Notes under the pieces: generated by a model | What the model saw: the letters and a program-made list of their open reading frames with translations, nothing else | The model's database searches: none | What the model was told of the DNA's origin: nothing | Translations under genes and position numbers: made by a program | Origin: Neoceratodus forsteri | Lineage: Eukaryota > Chordata > Ceratodontiformes > Ceratodontidae | NCBI GenBank assembly: GCA_016271365.2 | Contig: CM057453.1 | Location: 1,088,343,001 to 1,088,407,000, forward strand | Direction: 5' to 3' | Length of the DNA stretch: 64,000 bases | In this document: one piece after another, positions 1 to 9,959 of the stretch | Layout of the letters: every line of letters begins with the position of its first letter | How positions within the stretch are numbered: the stretch's first letter is position 1

Positions 1-34
1 AATCCCTTCCACTTCCCTGTGGAATGATTCCCCC

Positions 35-51
35 CACACACACACACACAC
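35..51. repeat. (CA)n microsatellite
   Basis: A short run of CA dinucleotides lies just before the first recognisable LINE sequence at about position 60. It may mark the broken 5' end of that LINE. Confidence 0.9.
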
Positions 52-64
52 TCAGGCATATAAT

Positions 65-1093
65 GTGGCCTGGTTCCATAGTTACCTCACCCATAGAGCT
101 CAACGGGTCAGGATCAGCAATACAATCTCTGAGCCTAGGGAAGTAAACCTAGGGGTCCCACAAGGTTCTATCCTCGGTCCTCTCTTATTCAGTCTCTTCA
201 CAAATGACATGCCTTATATCTGTCCTGTACACTCCATACTCTGTGCAGACGATGCTGTTATCTCCATCCTAGGGAAAGACCTGGGATCAATTAACTCTGA
301 ACTTCAGCTCAATTTTCATGCATTGGAATCCTGGTTCACCAGAAATAAGCTGCTATTAAACCACAAAAAGACAAAGAGCATGCTCTTCAGCACCCCACAG
401 AGCAAAATTACAGGGTCCTTACTGTATATACTTAGTAGCGAAGGAGAAGTACTAGACCGAGTCAACACATTCAAGTACTTAGGGATTCACCTTGATGACA
501 TCCTCACCTTCACTGCCTATGCTGAGCAATGGGTAAAGTCCACCAACATGAAGCTTGGCATCCTGTACAGCCACCGCACCTCTATGACACTGGCTACCCT
601 GAGACCTGTTACGTGCAGTTAAGTTCTCTCATCTGTGGATTATGGCCTTGTCATACACAGGACAGGCACAGACACAGCACTTAAAAGGGTCAAAACCATC
701 CTCAACAAGGCCTGCCACCTGGTCCTGGGAGTACACAAAATGACTCACTCTTGTGACCTATACAAGGAAACTGGCTGGCTCCCACTCCACCACAGACTCC
801 AATACCAGGCCTGCCTCCTTGCAAAAACGTCCCTGATGGGGTCCATGCCTAGTGCTACTTCAGCCCTCTTTGAGCCTGCACAACCATCTAAATGCACAAG
901 GAGTGCCTCCAGGGCTGTTCTAACTGTTCCCTTCAAACGAACCACCCTTGGCCAAAGATCCCTCTCCTACTGTGGGCCTAAATGGTTCAATGATCTGCCT
1001 ACAGACCTTGCCAACTCCCACAGACTTGGCTACTTTAAAAATGGGCTTCGTTCTCTTCTTGCCAGCAAATCTGACTGCCAGCGTTTCTGTTAA
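65..1093 (+). pseudogene. Reverse transcriptase C-terminal half, type B LINE
   Basis: One frame reads from the RT fingers/palm through the thumb and C-terminal domain. It is broken by a single in-frame TAA at 620-622 and resumes in the same frame. Visible motifs are the VPQGSILGPLLFS block near residue 32, the catalytic box as CADD where YADD is expected (near residue 62), and FKYLGIHLDD near residue 137. The C-terminal segment with two conserved patches (DYGLVIH and WFNDLPTDL) is also found in copies B2 and B3. The frame opens upstream of the (CA)n run without a true start, so this is a truncated, inactive copy. An enzyme of this kind would copy LINE RNA at a nicked target site. Confidence 0.85.
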
Positions 1094-1540
1094 CCCATGG
1101 CCTCTGACAGCCATTCTCGCACCCGTCAAACACTACCCTCACTCACTCCCAACCTCCTGTTCCACAACTGCCCACCTCCTCCCCCCCCCACCTCCCACCA
1201 TCTACTACCTCTCCTTGACAAAGCCTCACCTTGGCTGCTAAAACTGGATTTCTGCAGAATGGGAGCATCCCGTCTGAAATGTAACATGATTGTTAAACAC
1301 TGTACTGCACTTAATTAGTGCTGCATTAATATGTTTCTCCACTTGTGTGGTCCTGTTTTTCCTCCCTTGTTGTACCCTGCTTAATGTTGTAACTGCACAT
1401 TAATACTACTTGTTAGTCGATGTTCTTTATGTTGTGCGATGTTTTCATCACCTGTAAATGTCTTGTATTCCTTGTTGACCTGGAGCCTTTGTAAATGAGC
1501 CCCCAGCTCAAAGGTATTAATCCAGATTTTTAATAAATAA

Positions 1541-1580
<40 letters not shown>
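1541..1580 (+). repeat. (AAAG)n tail repeat
   Basis: Ten AAAG units directly follow the 3' end of the type B LINE. The array is most simply the element's own 3' tail that expanded after insertion. Confidence 0.9.
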
Positions 1581-1581
<1 letters not shown>

Positions 1582-1739
1582 GTGATCCCAGGTAGAGCAT
1601 GGGTTCACAACCCATTAAAGTCAATGGGGTCAGTTTTATGTGCTTTTTATAGACAAATATGGCCAGCTGAAGATTAATCAAGGGCCCCCGGTCGACTAAC
1701 CGGTGCCCTGTAAGTCATGTCTATTTTAAAAATAAACTT
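1581..1739. other. Unassigned spacer between LINE tail and L1 remnant
   Basis: No coding similarity or repeat was recognised here. It may be the decayed 3' end of the L1 piece that follows on the minus strand. Confidence 0.4.
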
Positions 1740-2486
1740 GGTGAATCTCTTTATCTTAGAACCTAAAAAAATTGGAAACATTATTAAAATGTTCTAAAGC
1801 TACGTGCCCAGTCTCAGGGCCCCCTAGTAGGAGACAAATATTTGTATATGCAGATGTTTTATGAGGCACAAGGTCCATGTCCAACCGTATCTTTTGAGCA
1901 GCATGACCTACTCAGTGTTCTTCAGTACAGGATCTATGCTAAAAGCACACAAAATGGAGCTTAGAGGAAAAACCCTTACCTAACCCCACCCATGAGCTGA
2001 CACTCTAATCCCAACTGGCCATTAAGTAGGGGTAGCTGAAGCCCCCCAAATAGGGTCATTATCCAAAAAAATGTCTACAAAAGACCATACTTCTTTAACA
2101 CACAAAAAAAAATGCGGGACCCTGTCAAATGCCATTTTCTGGTCTAAATACAGAAGAAGGCTATCTACTTTACCATTGTGCCCACTTTCAATAACTTCTC
2201 TGAATAGAGACAAATTAACATGAATACATCATCCAAGAATTGCACATGATTAACAAGGTGACAAAAGAGTGGCTGCTGCTGGTTGGTGTTTATTCAGCAC
2301 CATTGATAATATTTTGATGTCTGAATTTAAGAGGATAAAAAGTCTCCAATTAGCGATAGCACATGTATGCCCTTTTTTGTAAAGAAATATCATAATCCCC
2401 TTTAGTAGATATTGTCCCAGAGCTTTCTGATTCAAGAGAGTATTATTCACATCTACTACAGCTTCTCCTAATTCCTCTGAATACAT
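1740..2486 (-). pseudogene. L1/Tx1-like ORF2 remnant, RT domain (L1 no. 1)
   Basis: Read on the minus strand, the piece starts with an RT block resembling the L1 pattern LLYKKGD..NWRPISLLN (seen as FLYKKGHTCAIANWRLFILL, near 2350-2390). It continues to a LD.KMAFDRV patch near 2125-2145. A decayed patch near 1845 (AYTN for AYADD) is followed by a FSNF-like segment near 1760. The segment is full of stops and frameshifts. Its upstream part is found at 6259-6652, because a type B LINE (2489-6255) has split the element. It probably encoded a Tx1- or L1-clade RT, now dead. Confidence 0.7.
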
Positions 2487-3008
2487 TTTTTATTTATTTA
2501 TATATTTGGTATTCGGAAAATAACTTTTGAGCAAAGCTTCTTTCACAAAGGTTCCATGTCATGTGAACAGAGTATAGACATTCAATCAAGAAGGTTACAG
2601 AGTTTTAGGACATTTGAGACACTAAACAGCACACCAATCAGGAAAAGGTTACAGAGTTTTGTAGTCATTTAAAACACTATACAGCATATGGACATCAACT
2701 TTAGTTGATTACAAGTGCAGGTAAGGTGCAGAAGCACTAGAGGTTAGGTTAGGTTGGGCAGAGGGTCAGTAAGGAAAGGATTTTGGTAGGGGAGGAGAGG
2801 GAGCCTCTAGAAAAAGTGCTCAAGGAGGTAGGGCTGAGACCAGGGAGGCATAGACCCATCCTAGTGTGGAGACAGGGGGAGGGGTATACAGGATCAGCCC
2901 CTTAGAGTGATTCAGAGACATTGTCAAGGAGCGTGTGGGAGGGTGCCTTCTGTCTTGTGCTGAGAATAGTTGCTGTTAACAGAGACAGGCCTTGTCATCC
3001 AGAGTCTA

Positions 3009-4101
3009 TCAGCTGTTGGAGAAGCAGGTGCATACAGAGCTGGAGGTCAGGTTGTGCTTATGGTCTGATTTGAAGCCAGACAGGCTAGTGGAATTCCGAA
3101 TGGACTCGGGTACCTCATTAAGCCAGAGAGGGGCTCTGTAGGAGAAGGCATGCTGTCCGAGAGCTGTGCATCGGAATGGCAGCATGAGGGCCCCCTGTTT
3201 CTGTTTCTGGTTATATATTCTGAGCCTGGGAGGGAGAAGATGCCTGCTATGCATGAGGGGGGCCTTTCCCCAGTAATGCTTTATTGCCTAGGAGGCATGT
3301 GAGGAAATTAGTCCTGCACCCAAGAGACAGCAAAGTGTGTCTGTTCGTAGAGGGAACAGGTGTGGATTATTCGGTCACCGTTCAGGATGAGCCTGCAGGC
3401 CTTTTTGAGAGCTACATGTACCCTCTTGATCTCAGAGTCTGATGCTGCACTGTAAACAACCAGGCCATAGTCAATGGTGGAGAGGATGGAGCTTGTGACT
3501 GATAGGCGGATGGCTGCTGTGGTAAGGTGTTTTCCGTAAAACACATTAAGCTTGGTGCTGACTGTCTTGACCACCTGTTCATAGGATAAGGTGTTGTCCA
3601 GGGTGACTCCAAGGTATTTGAAGGAGTGTACCTGTTCCAAGGAGGCGAGTACATTTTTGGTGATGTTTATGGTGGGGAAACTTTTCTTGAGCTGGGGGCT
3701 GGATAGGCACATGGTCTTGGTTTTTGTAATTGAGCAGAAGTCTGTGCTCGCAGAACCGCTCTTCTATTTTACTGAAGGAGTGCTGAAGTGCTGCATGGAG
3801 TGGCTCAGTTCGAGAGTTGCTGTTGAGGATGACAGCGTTGTCCACATTTAGGATTATCTTGGCATCACAGGCTTGAGGGAGATTATTTAGGAATAGGCTG
3901 AAGAGCAGTGATCCCAAGATGGATCCCTGGGGGACCCCAGCATGACTTCCCTGGGGTCAGACACTGTTTGTCCTATTTTTACCTGTTGTGACCTTAGGGA
4001 CAGGTAGTCTAGGACCAGAGTGTTGCATTGGCAGCCACCCCCAGGCTTTAAAGCTGGGCCAGTAAGAGGGTATGGTTGACGGTGTCGAAGGCTTTTGTTA
4101 A
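3009..4101 (-). pseudogene. Reverse transcriptase, type B LINE B2, C-terminal part
   Basis: On the minus strand the RT resumes after the nested CR1 with the KAFDTVNHTLL patch near 4060-4095. It continues through GSPRDPSWDHCSSAYS, a frameshifted remnant of the VPQGS..GPLLFS block near 3900-3935. The catalytic box near 3835-3850 reads NVDN instead of YADD. The thumb (FKYLGVTLDN, near 3600) and the C-terminal domain end at 3009. Several stops and frameshifts interrupt it. The last residues (SSSVCTCFSNS) are the same as in copy B4 at 54361-54440, so B2 and B4 are close relatives. Confidence 0.8.
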
Positions 4102-4676
4102 CATTGAAACATAGAAGTTGACGGTAGATAAGGACAGCAAGGACCATCCAGTCTACCCATTTTTTTTTCTACCTTATAAATGTGCCGTATCGGCCTTTGC
4201 TCTGTCAATGGCCTATCTATTCATACTCATCTGTATTGCTCCCTTATGTCTATCCCATGCCTGTTTGAAGCCCCGCTCTGTATTCATATCCACCACTTCC
4301 TGAGGTAGGCCATTCCATGCATCCACCACCCTTTCTGTGAAAAAGAACTTTCTCACATTACCCCTAATCAGCCTCCCTCTAATCTCATGCTGTGTCCTCT
4401 TGTCCTGCTGTTTTCCTTATATTGAAACATGTTAGACTCTTTCACCTTGTTAATGCCCTTAAGGTGTTTGAATATTTGGATCATATCACCTCTCTCCCCT
4501 CCTTTGCTCTAGGGTATACATATTGAGCTCTGTCAATCTGTCCTCATATGTTTTCTGATGCAGTCCCTGCACCATTTTGGTTGCCCTTCTCTGGACTGCC
4601 TCAATTTGGTTAATGTCCTTGTGAAGATGTGGCCTCCAGTACTGTACGCAGTACTCCAGATGGGGCCTAACCAGTG

Positions 4677-4744
4677 TTTTGTAAAGAGGGATTATTACTT
4701 CCCTCTTCCGACTTGTGATACCCCTACTAATACACTTTAACATC
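4677..4744. repeat. 68-base direct repeat, left copy
   Basis: This stretch of CR1 coding sequence is repeated at 4949-5016 with a single base difference near 4709 (C here, T there). The two copies lie immediately on either side of the SINE at 4745-4948. It can be read as an unusually long target-site duplication. Confidence 0.9.
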
Positions 4745-4948
4745 AGGAGGCAGTATGCGTAGTGGTTTAAGGCTCTGAGCTGCAAACCTGGAGACCTGGG
4801 TTTGAATCCCACAGCTTCCACTTGCATACTGTGTGACCCTGAGCAAGTCACTTAACTTCCTTGTGCTCCCAGGTCGCACCTGTAAACAAGCTTCTGCTTA
4901 CTGTGCCTTTCCTGGTTAAACAATTTCCCCTTTCCCTTTCCCTTTCCC
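4745..4948 (+). mobile_element. tRNA-headed CORE-SINE, MIR-like
   Basis: The head carries a tRNA-type A box (TAGTGGTTTAAGG, near 4759-4772) and B box (GGGTTTGAATCCC, near 4798-4810), the internal pol III promoter of tRNA-derived SINEs. It is followed by a core closely resembling the MIR/CORE-SINE block (GTGACCCTGAGCAAGTCACT, near 4832-4851) and a 3' part ending in (CCCTTT)n at about 4925-4948. It is on the plus strand inside a minus-strand CR1. It encodes no protein and would depend on a LINE for movement. The TTTCCC tail is unusual for a SINE. Confidence 0.85.
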
Positions 4949-5016
4949 TTTTGTAAAGAGGGATTATTACTTCCCTCTTCTGACTTGTGATACCCCTACT
5001 AATACACTTTAACATC
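4949..5016. repeat. 68-base direct repeat, right copy
   Basis: Second copy of the segment at 4677-4744. In the CR1 reading frame both copies encode the end of the same REVIIPLYK patch, so the CR1 frame now holds this patch twice with the SINE between. Confidence 0.9.
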
Positions 5017-5670
5017 CCCCTAGCCTTACCTACTGCTTTAGTGGTCTGCTTGGATGATTTCAGGTCATCGGTGATGGTGATGCCCAAGTCTCTTTCTTCC
5101 CTTGTGACTGCCAGCAACTCCCCTCCCAGCCTATAGGTGGCTTCAAGGTTTCTCTTTCCTATGTGCATGATCTTGCACTTCTTTGCATTAAACCCCAGTT
5201 GCCACTCTTCCGACCATTTTGTTAGTTTATCCAGATCTCTTCTCATTCTGCCCACCCCATCTGGATCATCTACTCTGTTGCAGATCTTGGTGTCATCTGC
5301 AAACACACGAACCTTACCCTCCAGTCCATCTGCAATGTCATTGATGAAGATATTGAAGAGGACTGGCCCCAGGATTGATCCCTGAGGTACCCCACTTGTG
5401 ACTTACATCTCTTCTGACTGCATACCGTTTACCACCACTCTCTGTTTTCTGCCCGCCAACCAGTTTGCCACCCAGTTGACCAACTTCTGACCCACCCCGA
5501 GCCTATCCAGCTTATTAATCAATCTTCTATGTGGAGCAGTATCGAAAACTTTGCTGAAGTCAAGGTAGGTGACTTCAACTGCTCCCCCTTGGTCCACCAC
5601 TCTGGTTACCCAGTAAAAGAAATCTATGAGATTAGTTTGACAGGACCTTCCTTTTGTAAACCCATGCTGT

Positions 5671-6255
5671 CTTGGTTAGGTCTATGAACACATCCCCTAC
5701 TAGTTTGCCTTCGTCCATAGCTTTGTGAGCATACTCAGTGAACTCTACAAGGGCAGTCATGGTACTATGCCCCTGCCTGAACTTGTGCTGGTTGGGGCAT
5801 TGTGATTGGTATTTGCTGATGTAGTCTGCTAGTTGGTGCACCACAATCTTTTCAAGGGCCTTGGATGGGGGGGAGAGGATTGAGATCGGCCTGTAATTGG
5901 ACACTTTGGTCCTCTCCCCGCTTTTGTGGACATGAGTGACCAGCACTTGCTTCCAGGTGGCTGGGAATTGTGCCAGGGTCAAATATTTGTTGAATAGTTT
6001 TGTAATAGACTTAATGAGCACGTCAAGAGTTTGAGACACCAACTTTATGCCTACTCCATCGCTACCCATTCTGGTCTTCCCGAGCACTTTTTTTCTGTAG
6101 AATGCTGCCTCCTTTATAGTAGCTCTATTGAGGTAGAAGGCAGAAGGTAGGGGGAGAGATATTGGGTGCTTTGTCATCTGAGGAAACCTTGGCAGGGTGT
6201 AGGTAGTCAGGAGGGAGTATTGTGCATAGATCTGTGAAGGCAGAGTTGAAGGACT
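5671..6255 (-). pseudogene. Reverse transcriptase, type B LINE B2, N-terminal part
   Basis: The minus-strand frame 5632-6258 reads 208 codons and ends in CR1 sequence. It contains the HVHKSGERTKVSNYRPISIL block (RT motif 1, near 5885-5945), HKFRQGHSTMTALVEF (motif 2, near 5740-5790) and GDVFIDLTK (start of motif 3, near 5670-5695). The frame then runs into the nested CR1. The element starts just upstream, in the poorly conserved linker between endonuclease and RT, so the endonuclease is missing. The rest of the RT lies at 3009-4101. Confidence 0.85.
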
Positions 6256-6258
6256 CAT

Positions 6259-6652
6259 TTGGTAAAATTCCCACCATCTTTCCCTGGAGCAACATTATTA
6301 TTAAGATATTTTATTGCCTCTGATATCTCTACCATGGAAATATCTGATTGAGTGGACTGATACTTTCAGCAGATTAAGGGGACACCTGCAGGCCTTGGAA
6401 AAATTCCTTCCCTATCTACAGATTCCCTTGCAGTGGAGCAAAACGGAGAATACACATAATAATCTACAATTTTTTGCATTTAATGGGGATTCCTGAATAT
6501 TTCCTTGTTCATCTTTTAATTGAGTCATTACTCGGTGTGCAATTCTATCATAACAGTTCTCAAATGGATTGACCTGTCTCCCTTGCCCTGCTTGCCAAAG
6601 TTTTGCTCTTGTATAACGGGGTGTCATCCATTGATACTGATGCACAGCAGTT
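6259..6652 (-). pseudogene. L1/Tx1-like ORF2 linker before RT (L1 no. 1)
   Basis: On the minus strand, patches read RIAHRVMTQLKDEQGNIQES near 6495-6555, then a segment resembling the L1 pattern ISMVEISEAIKYLNNN.APG.DG near 6275-6340. This is the linker between endonuclease and RT, ending just before RT motif 1. It is separated from the RT piece at 1740-2486 by the type B LINE and from the endonuclease piece at 8900-9830 by a CR1. It is broken by frameshifts. Confidence 0.65.
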
Positions 6653-6978
6653 CATTTTTAACATAGAAATTGTCGGCAGATAAGGACTGCCTGACCCATC
6701 TAGTCTGCCCGTAAAGCCTTGTACTGGATTATTGCTTCTGACCCACCCACTGCTGTTCCTCTGTGGTTCCCCTATGCCTGTCCCAAGCATGCTTGAATCT
6801 ATCCACAGTGCCTGCTTCCACCACCTACTGAGGCAGACCATTTCATGTGTCCACCACTCTCTCTGTGAAGAAGAACTTCCTCACATTCCCTCTTAACCTC
6901 CCACCTTCCAAGTTCATGTCATTCCCCCTCATTCTTTTGCTCCTCCTGTATTGAAAAATGTTTCGCCCTGCACCTTGT

Positions 6979-7263
6979 TTATACCCTTGAGGTACAGTAC
7001 TTGAATGTTTCTATCATGTCCCCTCTTTCCCTCCTTTCTTCCAGTGAGTACATATTGAGGTCCCTTAATCTCTCCTCATAAGTCTTGTGTTGCAAGCCTT
7101 GTACCATCTTAGTCACCCTTCTCTGGACCATCTCCAGCCTGTTAATGTCCTTACAAAGATGTGGCCTCCAGAACTGCACACAGTACTCCATGTGAGGCCT
7201 GACCATGATTTTACATAATGGCCTCCTTCTACTGGTGATATCCCTGCCTACGCACCCCATCAT
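6979..7263 (-). pseudogene. CR1 subfamily D RT C-terminal domain
   Basis: The frame covers the conserved C-terminal CR1 segment. It includes [19 protein letters not shown] near residue 20, QRRVTKMVQG near residue 48 and YEERLRDLNMYSLEERRERG near residue 60. A frameshift separates it from the RT frame at 7491-8258, and stops follow toward the 3' UTR. Confidence 0.85.
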
Positions 7264-7490
7264 GCCACTGGCCCTGTCAGCTGCCTTAGTACTCTGCTTT
7301 CACATTTTCAGGTTGTCTGAAATAATAACTCCCAGGTCCCTTTCCTCCTTTGCAACTGTCAGCACCCCCATCCTGTAGCTTTCCCCATGGTTTTTGTGTC
7401 CCAGGTACCTAATTTTTGCTATTTTGAATTAGACTTCAGTTGCCAGTCCCCAGACCATTTTTCAAGCTTCCACAGGTCACTCCTCATTTT

Positions 7491-8258
7491 CTACACCCCC
7501 TCTGGGGTATCCACTCTGTTACAGATCTTGGTGTCATCTGCAAACAGGCAGACTTTTCCCTCCAGCCCTTCTGCAATGTCGCTAATGAAGACATTGAACA
7601 GGACTGGCCCCAGGACCGATCCCTGAGGCACCACACTGGACATTCCCCTCTCCCCAGACTGCACCCTATTAACTACCACCCTCTGCATCCTGTCTGTTAG
7701 CCAGCTTCTAATCCAGTTTACCACCCTGTCCCCCATGCTCAGCCTACCGAGCATGTTTATCAGCCTCCTATGTGGGACAGTGTCAAAGACTTCGCTGAAA
7801 TCAAGGTAAACAACGTCCACTGCCCCACCCTGATTTACTTCATTTGTCACCCAGTCAAATAAATCAACCACATTTGTCTGACATGACCTCCCCGCTGTGA
7901 ATCCATGTGGCCAATGGTCCTTGGCTCTGATGGCTTCTAGATGCGACACTATTCTTTCTTTAAGCAACGTCTCCATGATCTTACCCACTACTGAAGTGAG
8001 GCTAACTGGCCTATAGTGCCCTGCCTCCTCCCTGCTGCCAGATTTGTGTACAGGGACCACACATGTTCTCCTCCAATCCTCTGGTACCACCCCTGTATTG
8101 AATGACTCTGTGAACATGGCTGCCAGAGGTTCTGCTATCTCCCTTTGCAGTTCTCTTAATATCCTTGGGTGTGTGCCACCTGGTCTCCTTGCTTTGTCCA
8201 CCTTCAATTTAGTGAGCTCCTGCGGGACTCTTTCCCCTGTGAATGGACTATTGTCCAC
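7491..8258 (-). pseudogene. CR1 subfamily D reverse transcriptase
   Basis: This 255-codon open stretch covers RT motifs 0-5. It includes LKVDKARRPGGTHPRILREL near residue 18, VPVHKSGSREEAGHYRPVSL near residue 68, HGFTAGRSCQTNVVDLFDWV near residue 119 and VDVVYLDFSEVFDTVPHRRL near residue 147. VPQGSVLGPVLFNVFISDI near residue 211 and the catalytic box LFADDTKICNRV near residue 239 follow. The FADD box is intact. The frame is lost just after it, so it is a pseudogene despite the good motifs. It would polymerise cDNA from CR1 RNA. Confidence 0.9.
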
Positions 8259-8341
8259 CTCTTCACCCCCTTGGTAACTGCTGTACTGCTGTGGCCCCTG
8301 TCCCTCCCCCTTTTATGTGAATACTAAACAGAGATATTTAT

Positions 8342-8880
8342 TCAGTATCTCTGCCTTTTCCATGTCACCCTCCTTGCATTCCCCTCCCTCTCCCTTGAGT
8401 CTTGCAATTTCCCCCTTGTTTTTCTCCTTTCACTGATGTACCTGAAGAATTCCTTGTCTCCTTTCTTAACTGACTGTGCTAAACCTTCCTCAGTCCATGC
8501 CTTTGCTCTTCTTACTGCCTTTCCCACTTCCCTTAGATACTCTAGGTACTCCTCCCTGTCCTCCTCCCTTTGAGTATCCTTATATTTCCTGACCCGTTTC
8601 CTTTTTGCCCTGACCTTTACCACTACCTCTCTTGAGAGCCACAGTGACTTTCTCCTTCTCTTGCCTTTAGATACCAATCTGATGCATTGGTTTCTTACTT
8701 CCAGTAAAGTTTCCTCTAGACGCTACCACTGTTCTTCCACTCTCCCTCCTGCCCCTATTCTCTCCAGGGCTCTTTTGATACCCCTCCCCATTTCAGCGAA
8801 GTCATTATTTTTGAAATCTGAAAACTTTGTCCTAGTATGACTTGAGTGAGTCTCTGTCCCTATGCTGAACCACACAATGT
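8342..8880 (-). pseudogene. CR1 subfamily D endonuclease-RT linker
   Basis: The 111-codon frame at 8342-8677 is rich in Lys, Arg and Glu. It holds the usual CR1 linker patches (KSLWLSREV near residue 11, LAQSVKKGDKEFFRYISERR near residue 66). Upstream, after a stop, the minus strand still reads the end of the endonuclease as far as about 8880. Confidence 0.75.
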
Positions 8881-8899
8881 TGTGATCACCTACAGAATA

Positions 8900-9830
8900 T
8901 GTTCTTAATAATCAAAGATGGAACCCTCTGCAGCTGTTAGTAATTTTTGTAACTGGTGAGGTAGATATGAGGTAGATCCAAATATTTGAATTATGCTTAC
9001 CTTTTTCTTTTCTTTGCCATGTACTCTTAATCCTTTTTTAAAACTTATCCATAAAAAGGTGAGTCATGCATCTCAAATAAGGTTAATTTGTCCTTAATAA
9101 AATGCCTAATTTGCTCCTTGGCCCTGTTATCCTTCAATAAGGAGACATTAAATCTCCACATGTAACATTCTACAGTGTGCCTAGATTCCTTCCCTATCCA
9201 AAGACAAATAGTCTCATGGCTTGAAGTCTTCACAGGGATTATTTCCAGGGATGCAAAAACAAGTAATATATCCTTATCACCAACTCTCCCTTGTAAAAGG
9301 TATATCCAGTAGCCCTGCATTGCATAGCATCAGCATCCACTAAGAGTGCAGAGACAATCATAGAGGACACATAAGAAGAATCACAATAGGTCTTTTTATT
9401 TGTCAGTCTCTTCCCATCAGACACATACCCACAACTGAAGTCACCACCTGATAGTACTCCCTTTGTAGTAAACAAGGATGAATAGTTTAAATAAATCAAT
9501 CATTCCAGTTTTCATTTGAGGGGGATAGACATTAATTACCGGTATCTGTAATTCCTGTTCATTAAACACCACATCCAGTATGAATGCTCTGCCTGGTACA
9601 AAATCAATTAAAGACTGTTTCTAGAAAGGAAGATCCATACCATCGCAGCCTTTTTGCAGATGAAATGTCCCTCAAAGAATGAAATCTTATATCCTGCAGA
9701 AATGCAATATCTGATTTTAAATTTTGTAAAATGTAAAAGCTGTAATATGTTTTTTCTGGTTGTATATACTATTGACATTCAGTGTGGTGACCAAAATATC
9801 TGTGCTCTGTGTCTTACTCATTATAAAAAA
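8900..9830 (-). pseudogene. L1/Tx1-like endonuclease (L1 no. 1 ORF2 N-terminus)
   Basis: The minus strand near 9790-9830 reads a TLNVNSI patch, the typical start of an L1 APE endonuclease. It continues with a VYPPQMKTGMI-like patch near 9520, GGDFSCGYVSDGKRL (decayed GDFN box) near 9405-9450 and CRATGYTFYKGE near 9300-9325. Beyond it is WRFNVSLLKDNRAKEQIRHF near 9095-9155, a strongly L1/Tx1-like segment after the endonuclease. Frameshifts separate the patches. The APE domain would nick target DNA to prime reverse transcription. The next part of the ORF is found across the CR1, at 6259-6652. Confidence 0.75.
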
Positions 9831-9959
9831 CAGAAAGGAAAAAATCCACACAAACACATCACTAGTTTTTTTTCCCCAATCCTTACCTACTCTTAGACCT
9901 ACTAGTAAATTTTCTTTTTTTGTTTTAGTTGAAGTCCCAGCGTTAGTGTTAATGTCCTT

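Larger units (their letters stand above)
58..1580 (+). mobile_element. 5'-truncated type B LINE (CR1-group), copy B1
   Basis: This is the 3' part of a non-LTR retrotransposon. It holds the RT from motif 4 onward, a roughly 450-base 3' UTR, a 3' stem-loop at 1485-1515 and a tail that passes from AATAAATAAA into (AAAG)n. Three other copies in the window (2489-6255, 14385-18010, 54361-54975) share the same 3' end, and that defines the family. The protein groups with CR1/L2/Rex1-type RTs by its VPQGSILGPLLFS motif. The exact clade (Rex1, Daphne or Crack-like) cannot be settled by eye. The 5' end is lost. Confidence 0.8.
4102..5670 (-). mobile_element. CR1 LINE, subfamily A copy A1, nested in B2
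   Basis: This is a 5'-truncated CR1 on the minus strand. Its 3' end (4102-4165) shows the octamer-like tail ATTGAAACATAG and the stem-loop that other CR1 copies carry. Coding pieces include the RT box MFADDTKICNRV near 5290-5306, the block LGFNAKKCKIMHIGKRN near 5140-5190, and a CVQYWRPHLHKDIN patch near 4600. The 5' border lies in the RT HGFTKG motif at about 5640-5670. It splits the FIDLTKAFDTV motif of the host LINE. The host sequence at each border (CTTTTGTTAAC at 4092-4102, CTTGGTTAGGT at 5671-5681) looks like a decayed target duplication. Confidence 0.85.
2489..6255 (-). mobile_element. Type B LINE, copy B2, inserted in L1 no. 1
   Basis: This minus-strand LINE is 5'-truncated in the region before the RT and ends with an AAATAAATATAAAT-like tail at 2489-2505. 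Its 3' stem-loop lies at 2522-2552. The five bases CATTT occur at both borders (2484-2488 and 6256-6260) and fit a short target-site duplication. L1 coding sequence stops at one border and resumes at the other. The element is itself split by a CR1 at 4102-5670. Confidence 0.8.
6655..8895 (-). mobile_element. CR1 LINE, subfamily D, inserted in L1 no. 1
   Basis: This 2.2-kb CR1 on the minus strand runs from a 3' end with the CR1 stem-loop (GGCAGATAAGG..GTCTGCC, about 6674-6710) to a 5' truncation within the endonuclease C-terminus near 8895. There the minus strand reads a decayed catalytic-His patch GDHNIVWFSIG. It contains the longest intact CR1 RT frame of the left half (7491-8258). L1 sequence flanks it on both sides. 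No clear target duplication was found. Confidence 0.85.

Noticed and set aside
4745..4830. Possible tRNA gene
   Set aside because: A and B boxes are present, but the segment continues into a CORE-SINE body with a tail and flanking duplication, and a cloverleaf is not maintained.
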